The position numbers were made by a program, and so were the translations under genes. Under the pieces are notes generated by a model that saw only the letters and a program-made list of their open reading frames with translations, did not search any database and was not told the DNA's origin. This document shows, piece by piece, positions 43,743 to 51,765 of a stretch of DNA of 64,000 nucleotides; the stretch's first letter is position 1; each line of letters starts with the position of its first letter. Source of the stretch: Limosilactobacillus avistercoris (lineage in GTDB: Bacteria; Bacillota; Bacilli; Lactobacillales; Lactobacillaceae); NCBI RefSeq assembly GCF_014836425.1, contig NZ_JACSQW010000005.1, forward strand, positions 36,739-100,738, read 5' to 3'.

Positions 43743-45272
43743 CTATTTTTTGAAATATTTTTTTGATTTAGTCGTTAATTTCTTCGTATGGGTCTTAATA
43801 GTCCAAACTGCTTCCTCTAAGACTAGTGACCACATTATTAAGAACATCGGAAGAAATTGAATAATGTAACGACTTCTCCCACCTTCAAAAATTAGCAAAT
43901 ATAAGAATGCACCAATTATGCCTAACCTTAGACATTGAATAATAGATCCATCCGCACTCCAACTAAAGTTTAGAATTATAACAATACTAATCCACCATAT
44001 TTGCGCTAAGAACTGGTAATTATGTAAATTTACTCCTTCTGGCATAGTAAAGCTTGTGAAGAATCCTCTTATTCCTTTTAAATTATAATTAACTCGTTGA
44101 TTAATAAAATGCCCTTCTCGAAGCCAGGCAAATGTTCCATCTGAACTATTTAAGCCTTGTTTTCTTATTAAGAACGGCACATAATTAATACCCTTTTCAC
44201 TTAATTCTTCACGAATTTTCTTTTGCGAATAATCAACTCGTTGATGCTTTGTTTGAAGGACTGACATCATTAAGGCATCATGAGCACTATATCCCCCATC
44301 GCCACTCATGCCAATTTGAATAAAGTGAATTGCTGGAACTTCTCTTCCGGGCAAAACCTGAACAATTCGTTGGTGTGAGATCTGAGTTTTAATAAAATTA
44401 AAACTCGGTATAAAGCCAATAGCAAACGAAATAGTAAACACGGTTGCCTTATACAAAAGTCGTTTTTTCTCTTTTGTACTGAAACAAAGACTCAACATAA
44501 TCATTAAGAAAACTGCAATTACTGGAACAATCCCTGAAGGCTTCATATTATATATAAGTGTGAGAACTACTCCTGAAATAATTGAAGCACAAATTTTCAT
44601 AGCTATGGAGCTATTTGAAACCCAAAATACACTCACTAAAAAAATAAATAATGAAACAAAAGGCAAAACCCAGTTATCTGTATAGGGAACAATTGCCATA
44701 GGATAAAGGATTAACCAAACGCTTTGAATATAGCAAATAAGGGAGAATTTAGCTTGATCCATTATTAATACCGTTCCAATATTTAGTAATGCCGATAGGT
44801 CAACTAAAAACACTGTTACACTCTCACATAGAAACCATGAAGAATTATGCAAAAGCGAAACTATCCAGTACTGAAACATTAATGGAAAAATATTATTTAC
44901 ATTAGAACTAAAATATCCTCTTATCTCTGCGTTTTGTGGAGTAAGAAGTGCGTTATGAATTGCCCCAGCATCAAATCCAATAACTGGATGGATACAGTAT
45001 AGAAAAAGCATTTGAACGATTAATGCAAATACTAAAAAAAATAATGACATTCTTAATTGATGAACTACAAAGATCTTCTTCAGAATTTTCCTAAATCCTT
45101 GAAAAAAAGTTCCAATAATAAAGATAAAGATTAAGACAATTAGTACAATTGTATAGTTCGTTTCATATTCACCCGAAAGAAGTAAATTGAGGGAAAATAA
45201 AGAAAAAAGTAACGTTATAGTTATTAAGAATGTAAAAATATCCTTAACACATATATTTACAAATCTATTCAT
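43743..45272 (-). CDS. XrtG-cluster integral membrane protein (GT-C-like)
   Basis: A 509-residue protein with about a dozen hydrophobic helices and large outward loops. The architecture, with an acidic first loop (HPVIGFDAGAIHNALL) and the late EGGRSRYIIQFLPMFL, resembles lipid-phosphate-sugar-dependent GT-C transferases. It corresponds to the conserved membrane protein of XrtG clusters (TIGR03766, from memory). It likely transfers a lipid-linked sugar outside the cell. It starts eight bases inside the end of the upstream substrate gene. Confidence 0.85.
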   Translation of the reverse strand: MNRFVNICVKDIFTFLITITLLFSLFSLNLLLSGEYETNYTIVLIVLIFIFIIGTFFQGFRKILKKIFVVHQLRMSLFFLVFALIVQMLFLYCIHPVIGFDAGAIHNALLTPQNAEIRGYFSSNVNNIFPLMFQYWIVSLLHNSSWFLCESVTVFLVDLSALLNIGTVLIMDQAKFSLICYIQSVWLILYPMAIVPYTDNWVLPFVSLFIFLVSVFWVSNSSIAMKICASIISGVVLTLIYNMKPSGIVPVIAVFLMIMLSLCFSTKEKKRLLYKATVFTISFAIGFIPSFNFIKTQISHQRIVQVLPGREVPAIHFIQIGMSGDGGYSAHDALMMSVLQTKHQRVDYSQKKIREELSEKGINYVPFLIRKQGLNSSDGTFAWLREGHFINQRVNYNLKGIRGFFTSFTMPEGVNLHNYQFLAQIWWISIVIILNFSWSADGSIIQCLRLGIIGAFLYLLIFEGGRSRYIIQFLPMFLIMWSLVLEEAVWTIKTHTKKLTTKSKKYFKK

Positions 45273-45840
45273 TTAAATATCTTCTCTTCCTGAAAATAAC
45301 ATAAACGGATGTAAAAATAAATCCAGTGGCTACTAAACAAAATGGATAAGTAGATACCCCACCACTTATTACCTTTAGATTTTTTCCATCTAATATGACC
45401 ATCTTTTTAGTTATTGACTGCCCATTACTCTCACTGTTGTTTGGTACTTTTAATTCTAACTTTTTTAAGCGGCGACTAATACGTACATACGCATAATTTT
45501 TAAATTTTTTTTTGGAAGAATGACCACCAGTAAGCTCATATGATACTTTATGAACACCTTTCTTATGAAGTTTTGACAAATTAATAAGTTCTACAGTATA
45601 AGAGTTTTTTCCAAAATAAATTTTATATTTTCGTGGTAATTCTCCAGAACTGCTAACATAAATATATTCATATTTTCCTTGACCAGTAAAAGAATATTGG
45701 ATTCTTTTTTTCCCTAAAATATACTTATTATTCCAGTCAGAAAACTTTCCATCTATATTAACTACATCACTAGCATAAATATCTTGAAATGACAATAATG
45801 TTAAAAAAGTAGCGACAAGTACAACAAAGATTTTTTTCAT
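45265..45840 (-). CDS. Predicted XrtG substrate with Firmicu-CTERM-like sorting signal
   Basis: A 191-residue secreted protein. It has a signal peptide (MKKIFVVLVATFLTLLSFQDIYAS), then the start of the mature part VNIDGKFSDWNN, a short motif common in such substrates, and a Lys/Tyr-rich beta domain. At the C-terminus a hydrophobic helix (about 165-182) is followed by RKRRYLNE, the tripartite shape of an exosortase signal. No LPXTG is present. It is the first gene of the XrtG operon and the only candidate substrate in the window. Confidence 0.85.
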   Translation of the reverse strand: MKKIFVVLVATFLTLLSFQDIYASDVVNIDGKFSDWNNKYILGKKRIQYSFTGQGKYEYIYVSSSGELPRKYKIYFGKNSYTVELINLSKLHKKGVHKVSYELTGGHSSKKKFKNYAYVRISRRLKKLELKVPNNSESNGQSITKKMVILDGKNLKVISGGVSTYPFCLVATGFIFTSVYVIFRKRRYLNE

Positions 45841-45865
45841 AATAAAAGTCTTATTTCCTCTATAA

Positions 45866-45897
45866 AAAAGGGCTCCGGATATTCCGGAGCTCTTTTC
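45866..45897 (-). terminator. Terminator of the LPQTG surface-protein gene
   Basis: GGGCTCCGG and CCGGAGCTC pair around ATATT, with A/T runs on both sides. It separates the surface gene from the XrtG operon downstream. Confidence 0.85.
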
Positions 45898-45949
45898 TTA
45901 TCAGTAAGAACAAATATAATAAATTCTAGCTATCTTCTTTGAAAAGTAA

Positions 45950-48085
45950 TTAGAATTCACGCTTCTTAGCAGCAAGGCCAAGACCAAACATAGCAGAAAC
46001 AGCGCCTAATGCAACAACAGCAGCACTATTTTCACTACCAGTTTGTGGTAATACCTTTGAATCAGATTTAGCAGCTTCATTATACGTAGCAGCATAACTA
46101 GCTGAAGTGGATGCAAAGCTTACCTTATTAGAAGTTCCATTACCGGCGATAACAGCAGCATGACTACCATTTACAGTAGTTGAAGAACCGTTACTAGTAG
46201 TAGAACCATTATTGTTTTGATCATTATCAGTGGTTGAACCATTATTGTTTTGATCATTATCAGTGGTTGAACCATTATTGTTTTGATCATTATCGCTTGG
46301 GTTAGATGGTTGATCAGGATTTGAAGGTTGATCTGGTGTTACAGTTGAACCACCATTCTTCAAATCGTTCAAAGTCTTTACGGCTTGGTTGTACGCAGCT
46401 TGGGCTTGTTGAACATTTGCCTTAGCGTTATCAAGATTCTTTTGGGCAGCTTCAATAGCAGCACGAAGATCCTTAGTATCATTAAAGTTCTTTAAGTTAA
46501 GTTGGTACTTACTTTGAGCAGCATCCATCTTACTTTTAAGATCAGCTAACTTATCGATAGTCTTTTGAGCAGCACTAGTAGCGTTTGCTAAACGAGTATT
46601 AGCATCGTTAAGAGCAGCAGTCCGCCAGTTAACAGCACTATTAGCATCAGCTAACCATGCTTGCATATCAGTCAATTGACCTGTGGCAGCATCCAAATCA
46701 GCAGCAGCCTTAGCTTGATTTGCAATTGCTTCAGCATATTCAGGAGTACCAGAAGTTGCAGAAGCAACAGCATCAGCAGCACTAGTAAGAGCAGCTTGAG
46801 CAGAGTTTACCTTTACTTGTGCAGATTTTACAGAGTTTTGAGCATCTGATTGATCATTTACAGCACTCTTTAATGCATCGGAAGCAGCGTTAACAGCTGT
46901 TTGAGCATCCTTGTATGCTTGATAAGTTGCATCAGTATTAGCTGCATCACTAGCACTTTGGTAAGCAGCTGATGCAGCAACTGCAGCATCACTTAATTGA
47001 GTAAGTCCTTGACCAGTTGGAATGTTGTAATCAGAGCGAACTGAAACTTCATTGTTGTGAGCAGCGGTCTTAGCAGTAAATGCATTATCACGGTTAGCCT
47101 TAGCAGTTGCAAGAGCTGCATTTGCTTCAGCTAAAGCGTTGTTAGCCTTTGCAAGGTCATCTAAGAACTTTTGGTATTGGTTTACCTGACGTTGGTTGTA
47201 TTCCATAGATGCCTGAATTTGAGCAATACTACCTTCAACATGTTCTGAAAGAGGAGCAGTTAACTTATTAACTTCTTCTTGGTAACCAGCTACAACCTTT
47301 TGAGCATTCTTGTATGACTTGATTAATGAAAGACGACGAGCATTGGCTGGTGTAAATACGTTCTTGTTGTAAGAATCGTATGCGCGTTGAGCAGCTTGTG
47401 TAGCCACATAGCCATCTGCATTTTCTACAGCTTTGCTTAGTGCCTGAAGGTGTTCACCTAATGGTTCAACTTCAGCAGTTGCTACTTGTGCTTGCGCGTG
47501 GATTGCATTCATGGTAGTCATAGCTTCACTCAAATTCTTTTGAGCAGCTGGTAATGCAGCATTAGCAGAATCTAGTTGACTCTTAAGGCCATCAACCTTA
47601 GCTTGCCAAATATTAAGGTTCTTAGCTGCACTGTGTTGTTCAACAGCTTGACTTGCTTCTTCTTGAGCAGTCTTTGCCTTTACTTGGTTAGCAGCGGCAA
47701 CATTGTAACTGTGAACAGCACTCTTAACGTTATCTGAAGCTTGTTGGTTAGCATTAGCAGCACTTTCAACAGCTGCAACACCTGAATTAAGTGAAGCAGT
47801 TTGGTTGTATTGTGCTTGTGCTTGACTTAAGTTAGCGTTTGCTGAAGTTAAAGCGGCACTTGCACTGTTAACGTTATTTTGAGCAGCTTGAATTTCAGCT
47901 GGAGTAGCACTTGTTGAAGCAACTTGAGCGCTTTGTGGTGCATTAGTATCAGCGTGAACAGCAGTAGCATTAGTGTTAGCTAATACTAAACCTGCCAAAG
48001 CGGCAGTAGTAGCAAGTCCAGCATAAACGATGCTCTTACCAGACTTGTACATCTTGTAATGTAAAGCATTATTACGGTTTTCCAT
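45950..48085 (-). CDS. LPQTG-anchored alanine-rich coiled-coil surface protein
   Basis: A 711-residue cell-wall protein. The start at 48085 follows GGGAGGATTATTATT. The signal region HYKMYKSGKSIVYAGLATTA is a KxYKxGKxW-type signal peptide, associated with accessory Sec export and glycosylation. Residues about 50-590 are Ala/Gln/Asn-rich heptads predicted to form long coiled coils. A Pro/Asn-rich stalk with three copies of an 11-residue DNDQNNNGSTT repeat follows, and the end carries LPQTGSENSAAV, a hydrophobic helix and KKREF for sortase A. Likely an adhesin or aggregation-promoting protein. Confidence 0.92.
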   Translation of the reverse strand: MENRNNALHYKMYKSGKSIVYAGLATTAALAGLVLANTNATAVHADTNAPQSAQVASTSATPAEIQAAQNNVNSASAALTSANANLSQAQAQYNQTASLNSGVAAVESAANANQQASDNVKSAVHSYNVAAANQVKAKTAQEEASQAVEQHSAAKNLNIWQAKVDGLKSQLDSANAALPAAQKNLSEAMTTMNAIHAQAQVATAEVEPLGEHLQALSKAVENADGYVATQAAQRAYDSYNKNVFTPANARRLSLIKSYKNAQKVVAGYQEEVNKLTAPLSEHVEGSIAQIQASMEYNQRQVNQYQKFLDDLAKANNALAEANAALATAKANRDNAFTAKTAAHNNEVSVRSDYNIPTGQGLTQLSDAAVAASAAYQSASDAANTDATYQAYKDAQTAVNAASDALKSAVNDQSDAQNSVKSAQVKVNSAQAALTSAADAVASATSGTPEYAEAIANQAKAAADLDAATGQLTDMQAWLADANSAVNWRTAALNDANTRLANATSAAQKTIDKLADLKSKMDAAQSKYQLNLKNFNDTKDLRAAIEAAQKNLDNAKANVQQAQAAYNQAVKTLNDLKNGGSTVTPDQPSNPDQPSNPSDNDQNNNGSTTDNDQNNNGSTTDNDQNNNGSTTSNGSSTTVNGSHAAVIAGNGTSNKVSFASTSASYAATYNEAAKSDSKVLPQTGSENSAAVVALGAVSAMFGLGLAAKKREF
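46198..46296. repeat. Three 33-bp tandem repeats in the surface-protein stalk
   Basis: Three in-frame copies of a 33-base unit encode DNDQNNNGSTT. Copy number can change by slippage without a frame change, which would alter stalk length. Confidence 0.85.
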
Positions 48086-48440
48086 AATAATAATCCTCCC
48101 TTTGAATAAACATATAAAAAGTACTAATTGGATCCAATAATTACTTTGAATCACTGTTAACTATATTAGACTTGTGACAAAATTTCAACTATTTTTAACA
48201 ATTTATTCTTCCTTTTGTAATAAAGTGACTGAGCATTTTACAAGAATTAGTTAATTTGTCAAATTAATTATTTGAGATTAGTTTGGTGTCGATAAATTAA
48301 CATTTACGCTTTATTACATATACTTACCGTCATATCAACGACCGATGAGCTTAGTCTGGATTGATGTAGCTGGAAATTTACTATTAATTAGTGATTTTTA
48401 CTAATCGAACCATCAGTGAAGTGACAGTTTCAAATTAATT
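48086..48440. other. Promoter region of the surface-protein gene
   Basis: No gene is seen in these 355 bases. On the minus strand a TTGAAA/TATAGT pair with a 17-base spacer lies at about 48162-48190, some 80 bases ahead of the start. The rest is AT-rich with only short dyads. Confidence 0.55.
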
Positions 48441-49268
48441 TTAATAATTTTGTTCCTGCATTCCAGCCGGCCAATCATCAATTGATTTTTTGGCATCTAA
48501 GTCTCTTAACTTAGCCATTTCTTCGACATTTAATTCAAAATCAAAAATATCGATATTTTCTTCCATATGTTTTGTATTTGTCGTTTTTGGAATTACTACA
48601 ATTCCACATTGAATTAAGTAACGTAAAGTAACTTGAGCTGGAGTCTTTTGGCACTTACGGCCAACCTCCTTTAATACAGGAATATCAAGGAAACCAGGAT
48701 TAGCTTCACCCAACGGTGCATACGATTCATGGACAATGTTATTCTCAGTTAAATATTCATGCATTCGTTGTTGTTGCCATAAAATATGGGTTTCAATTTG
48801 GTCAACCGCTGGCTTAATCGAAGAATTATCAATAATCTCTTGAACTTGTGGAGCATTAAAGTTGCTCAAACCAATTGCCCGAACTTTTCCTTCTTTATAT
48901 GTGTCCTCAATTGCTCGATAGGTTTCTAAATCATCTCCCATCGGCCAATGAATCAAGACAAGGTCGAAGTAATCCTGATTAAAATCAATTAATGATTGAT
49001 CCAGACCCTTTCTTGTTTCAGTATAACCACTTATTTGGACCTTTGTAGTAACAAAGACACGTCACCGATCTAGGCCACTTTCCTTAATCGCTTCACCGAC
49101 ACCTTCTTCATTGCCATAGTATTGAGCTGTATCAATTAAATGGTAACCAAGACGCAATGCTTTAGCAACGTTTAACAAAGTAGTGTTTGGTGTAATTTGA
49201 TATGTCCCAAAACCAAGCATTGGCATTTCGATGCCATTATTTGGTTTTACAGTTTTCATCTGGTTCAT
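48441..49268 (-). pseudogene. Aldo/keto reductase with an in-frame TGA
   Basis: A single frame from 49268 to 48441 encodes a complete AKR of 275 codons, interrupted by a TGA at 49062-49064. Before it stand [15 protein letters not shown] and [18 protein letters not shown] (Asp, Tyr); after it RVFVTTKVQ (Lys) and LVLIHWPMGDD (His), then IGLSNFNAPQVQEI and VVIPKTTNTKHMEEN. A single CGA-to-TGA change explains the stop. It is the third broken aldo/keto reductase in the window. Confidence 0.88.
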
Positions 49269-49371
49269 CTTCTTAACCCTATTATATTTTTTCTGTTTGT
49301 GGTTTGTTATTTTTAGTTTTAGTTAAAGTAAATATTTGCTTATTATAGAATAACTAAAATTTTAAAATAAA

Positions 49372-49396
49372 AAAGCCCGGGCGAACCCGGACTACC
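49372..49396 (-). terminator. Terminator of rnpB
   Basis: GTCCGGGTTCGCCCGGGC forms a tight GC-rich hairpin followed by six T on the minus strand. Confidence 0.9.
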
Positions 49397-49397
49397 T

Positions 49398-49790
49398 GAA
49401 TGCAAGAATCTGTAGGCCATGTTTTGTCGTAGTACAGCTATCAGGTAAAAGCTATACCGAGGTAATCATCTATCTCAGAGCAAAATGCTCTCCCCTGGAA
49501 TCGCTTCAATTTGCTATCCAAAGCTCCCCTACCGTAGTTTGGGTTTACCGCTTGAGGGGTTTACCGCGTTCCACCGATAAGGTTTCCCCTATCGTATCGT
49601 CACTGTGGCACTTTTCAGGAATACTCGAACATAGTAAAACCGTAGTCGTTTCTTCCGCCGTTACCGAATAAATCGGCACCCCGCCTTATTTTTTCAGCGA
49701 GCACAAACACTACAGGCATCGCAGCCTGTGCGAGCATGGACCTTCCTAACATAACATAAGCTATGCTCAATTACCCAAGACTTGCATATT
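49398..49790 (-). ncRNA. rnpB: RNase P RNA, type B
   Basis: On the minus strand the core landmarks are present: GGAAGGTCCATGCTCGCACA near the 5' end, GAAACCTTATCGGTGGAACG, GTAAACCCCTCAAGCGGTAAA and, near the 3' end, CCTGATAGCTGTACTACGAC. ATGCAAG at the 5' end pairs with CTTGCAT at the 3' end to form P1. The length of about 390 bases and position directly downstream of gpsB are as in other lactobacilli. It matures tRNA 5' ends. Confidence 0.95.
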
Positions 49791-49796
49791 AAATTA

Positions 49797-50168
49797 TTAA
49801 AGTAAGTGTGAGTCGTTCTCTTGACCGTTAGCCCCCATTTGGGAACCAAAGACCCGGCGCTCCAGGTTAGATAACCGCTTAAGGATATCCATGTTAGTAG
49901 CGTTAGAAACCGGTTGAGAAGCAGCTCCATTGTTCATTGATGAACCAACCTCAACTTGGCGGTTAAGTTCATCAACCTTAGCACGAAGTCGTTCGTTTTC
50001 ACTATTTAAGCGATCAACTTCCTTGTTAAAGGTGTCATAATCCTTGATAACATCATCCAAGAAGGAATCAACGTCAGCTTCATCATAGCCCTTTCCGATG
50101 TTCCGTTCTTTGAATTGCTTATGCAAAATATCTTGTGGAGTAAATTTAATGTTATCCAATTTATACAC
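49797..50168 (-). CDS. gpsB: Cell-cycle protein GpsB
   Basis: A 123-residue DivIVA-family protein: the membrane-binding N-terminus [32 protein letters not shown] (quoted in part: [17 protein letters not shown]), a coiled coil to about residue 70, an Asn/Ser linker and a short trimerisation helix ([13 protein letters not shown]). GpsB docks penicillin-binding proteins at the division site; pbp1A lies nearby. Confidence 0.94.
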   Translation of the reverse strand: MYKLDNIKFTPQDILHKQFKERNIGKGYDEADVDSFLDDVIKDYDTFNKEVDRLNSENERLRAKVDELNRQVEVGSSMNNGAASQPVSNATNMDILKRLSNLERRVFGSQMGANGQENDSHLL

Positions 50169-50256
50169 CTCAATTGCTAAACTTCAAAAGTACATTAATT
50201 ATCATACCTAACTCATTCCCCAAATTCAAGCAATTTCACCCGATATTCCCGAAATC

Positions 50257-50838
50257 CTAGAATTTATTTTCCTCTTCTGCGTCTCGTTGACGTTCTTGCC
50301 ACTCAATGACGGCTTCTTGAAGCTCATCAAAATCAATTAATTGGTAAGAATAATCATTATTTTGTTGGAACTTTTGAATTGCTTGATAATCGTACTTTCC
50401 CTTTCCCTCATGATCCGGATCGTAAATCAACAGTGCTTCATCAGTATGAGTTAACATAAAGCGCTGAAAAGCACGCAATTGCTGAGGTGATTGATATGGA
50501 TAATCACTGACGCTTGCACTAAAATCAACAGCTGATTGCAGATTAGCAAGTTTTGCCTGGTTGTTTTCGTTCCACTGTTGACCAAACTCGGTAAATGGCA
50601 TCATCATTGAAACTTTCAATTGCGGATAAGCTTCTTTCAATTCTAATGCAACTTCAATTGCCCATTGCTCAGTTCCTAATTGTGGACCCGTAATCAGCCA
50701 GAACTCGTCATCACTTTCTTCTAACCGTTGCTTTAGTTCACGAGCAATCACATCTTTAATAACACTTACTTTAGGATCGTCATCCTTAAAAATATTTAGT
50801 TCATAACTACGGTAGCCCGTGATCCATAGGCGTCGCAT
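50257..50838 (-). CDS. ypsA: YpsA/DUF1273 SLOG-fold protein
   Basis: A 193-residue protein starting MRRLWITGYRSYELNIF, with WLITGPQLGTEQWAIEVAL typical of the YpsA group of the SLOG nucleotide-binding superfamily. In B. subtilis YpsA influences cell division and works near GpsB; the ligand is not known. It lies upstream of gpsB in the same direction. Confidence 0.9.
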   Translation of the reverse strand: MRRLWITGYRSYELNIFKDDDPKVSVIKDVIARELKQRLEESDDEFWLITGPQLGTEQWAIEVALELKEAYPQLKVSMMMPFTEFGQQWNENNQAKLANLQSAVDFSASVSDYPYQSPQQLRAFQRFMLTHTDEALLIYDPDHEGKGKYDYQAIQKFQQNNDYSYQLIDFDELQEAVIEWQERQRDAEEENKF

Positions 50839-50884
50839 TTGATCACCTCACTTTTTCATTATTATAGGTAGAAATAATTTTGTT

Positions 50885-51064
50885 CTATAATAATGCGTTC
50901 GCCGTGACCGCAATCTCCCCCTAATTTCCTACTGCAGCATAGTCAAAATGTGTTCGCCAGGGACTTGCTAAAGCTAGCAACCTCCTTCCTAGACGCAAGC
51001 TGCCTGCGTCAGGAGAAATTGCTAGCCAACCGCAAGTCCTCTGCTGGCTCACACTCTACTTTCA
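50885..51064. repeat. Dispersed repeat with nested inverted repeats upstream of recU
   Basis: The ends share blocks with the pbuG-lysC repeat in opposite orientation (GCGTTCGCCGTGACCGC near 50893; CTCACACTCTACTT ending at 51062), and GCATAGTCAAAATGTG recurs at 50937. From 50962 to 51038 three arms nest: GACTTGC/GCAAGTC, GCTAGCAA/TTGCTAGC and GACGCA/TGCGTC, a potential long hairpin or cruciform. No ORF is present. Confidence 0.65.
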
Positions 51065-51107
51065 TAATTTAACATTTCTGTATCAATCATTGCAACACAA
51101 CTCTGGT

Positions 51108-51113
51108 ATAATA
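51108..51113 (+). promoter_or_regulatory. Extended -10 promoter of recU-pbp1A
   Basis: TGGTATAAT gives an extended -10 (TATAAT at 51108-51113) 22 bases before the recU start; no strong -35 is seen. Confidence 0.5.
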
Positions 51114-51135
51114 CTTCTAGTTAGGAGAGTGATCA

Positions 51136-51753
51136 ATGGTGAATATTCACTATCCCAATGGTCAGAAGCCTCGAAAGGAATATAATCCACAACGGGACTT
51201 ACCAACCCCTCACCAGTCCATTTACGCAAAGCGGGGAATGTCACTGGAGGATGAAATTAATCACAGTAACCAATATTACCTAGCAAACCATATTGCGGTC
51301 ATCCATAAGAAACCAACGCCAATCCAGTTGGTAAAAGTTGATTATCCTAAACGAAGTGCGGCAGTAATTAAGGAAGCTTATTTTCGTCGCCCTTCCACAA
51401 CCGATTATAACGGGGTTTATAAAGGTTACTATATTGACTTCGATGCGAAAGAAACGCGGAATAAGCGTTCATTCCCGTTAAAGAACTTTCATCCCCACCA
51501 AATTAACCACATGCGTGAATGCATCAAACAAGGTGGTATCTGTTTTGCATTTATCAAATTTACAGAATTAGATCTTATCTATTTATTACCAGCTACCAAC
51601 CTGTTTAAATTCTGGGATCAGCAAGAATCTGACGGTCAGAAATCCATTCCACTCACGGCAATCGCAAAGAATGGTTACCAAATTGGGTACCGACTTAATC
51701 CTCGCCTCCCTTACCTAGATGCGGTGGATCAGATTATTGCTAATAAAAAGTAA
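51136..51753 (+). CDS. recU: Holliday junction resolvase RecU
   Basis: A 205-residue RecU: the active-site region FRRPSTTDYNGVYKGYYIDF with DAKETRNKRSFPLKNF carries the Asp, Glu and Lys residues that bind metal, followed by HQINHMRECIKQGGICFAFI. It cuts Holliday junctions and aids chromosome segregation. recU-pbp1A is a conserved Firmicutes pair; the gap here is 12 bases. Confidence 0.94.
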   Translation: MVNIHYPNGQKPRKEYNPQRDLPTPHQSIYAKRGMSLEDEINHSNQYYLANHIAVIHKKPTPIQLVKVDYPKRSAAVIKEAYFRRPSTTDYNGVYKGYYIDFDAKETRNKRSFPLKNFHPHQINHMRECIKQGGICFAFIKFTELDLIYLLPATNLFKFWDQQESDGQKSIPLTAIAKNGYQIGYRLNPRLPYLDAVDQIIANKK

Positions 51754-51765
51754 AAGGAGATTATC

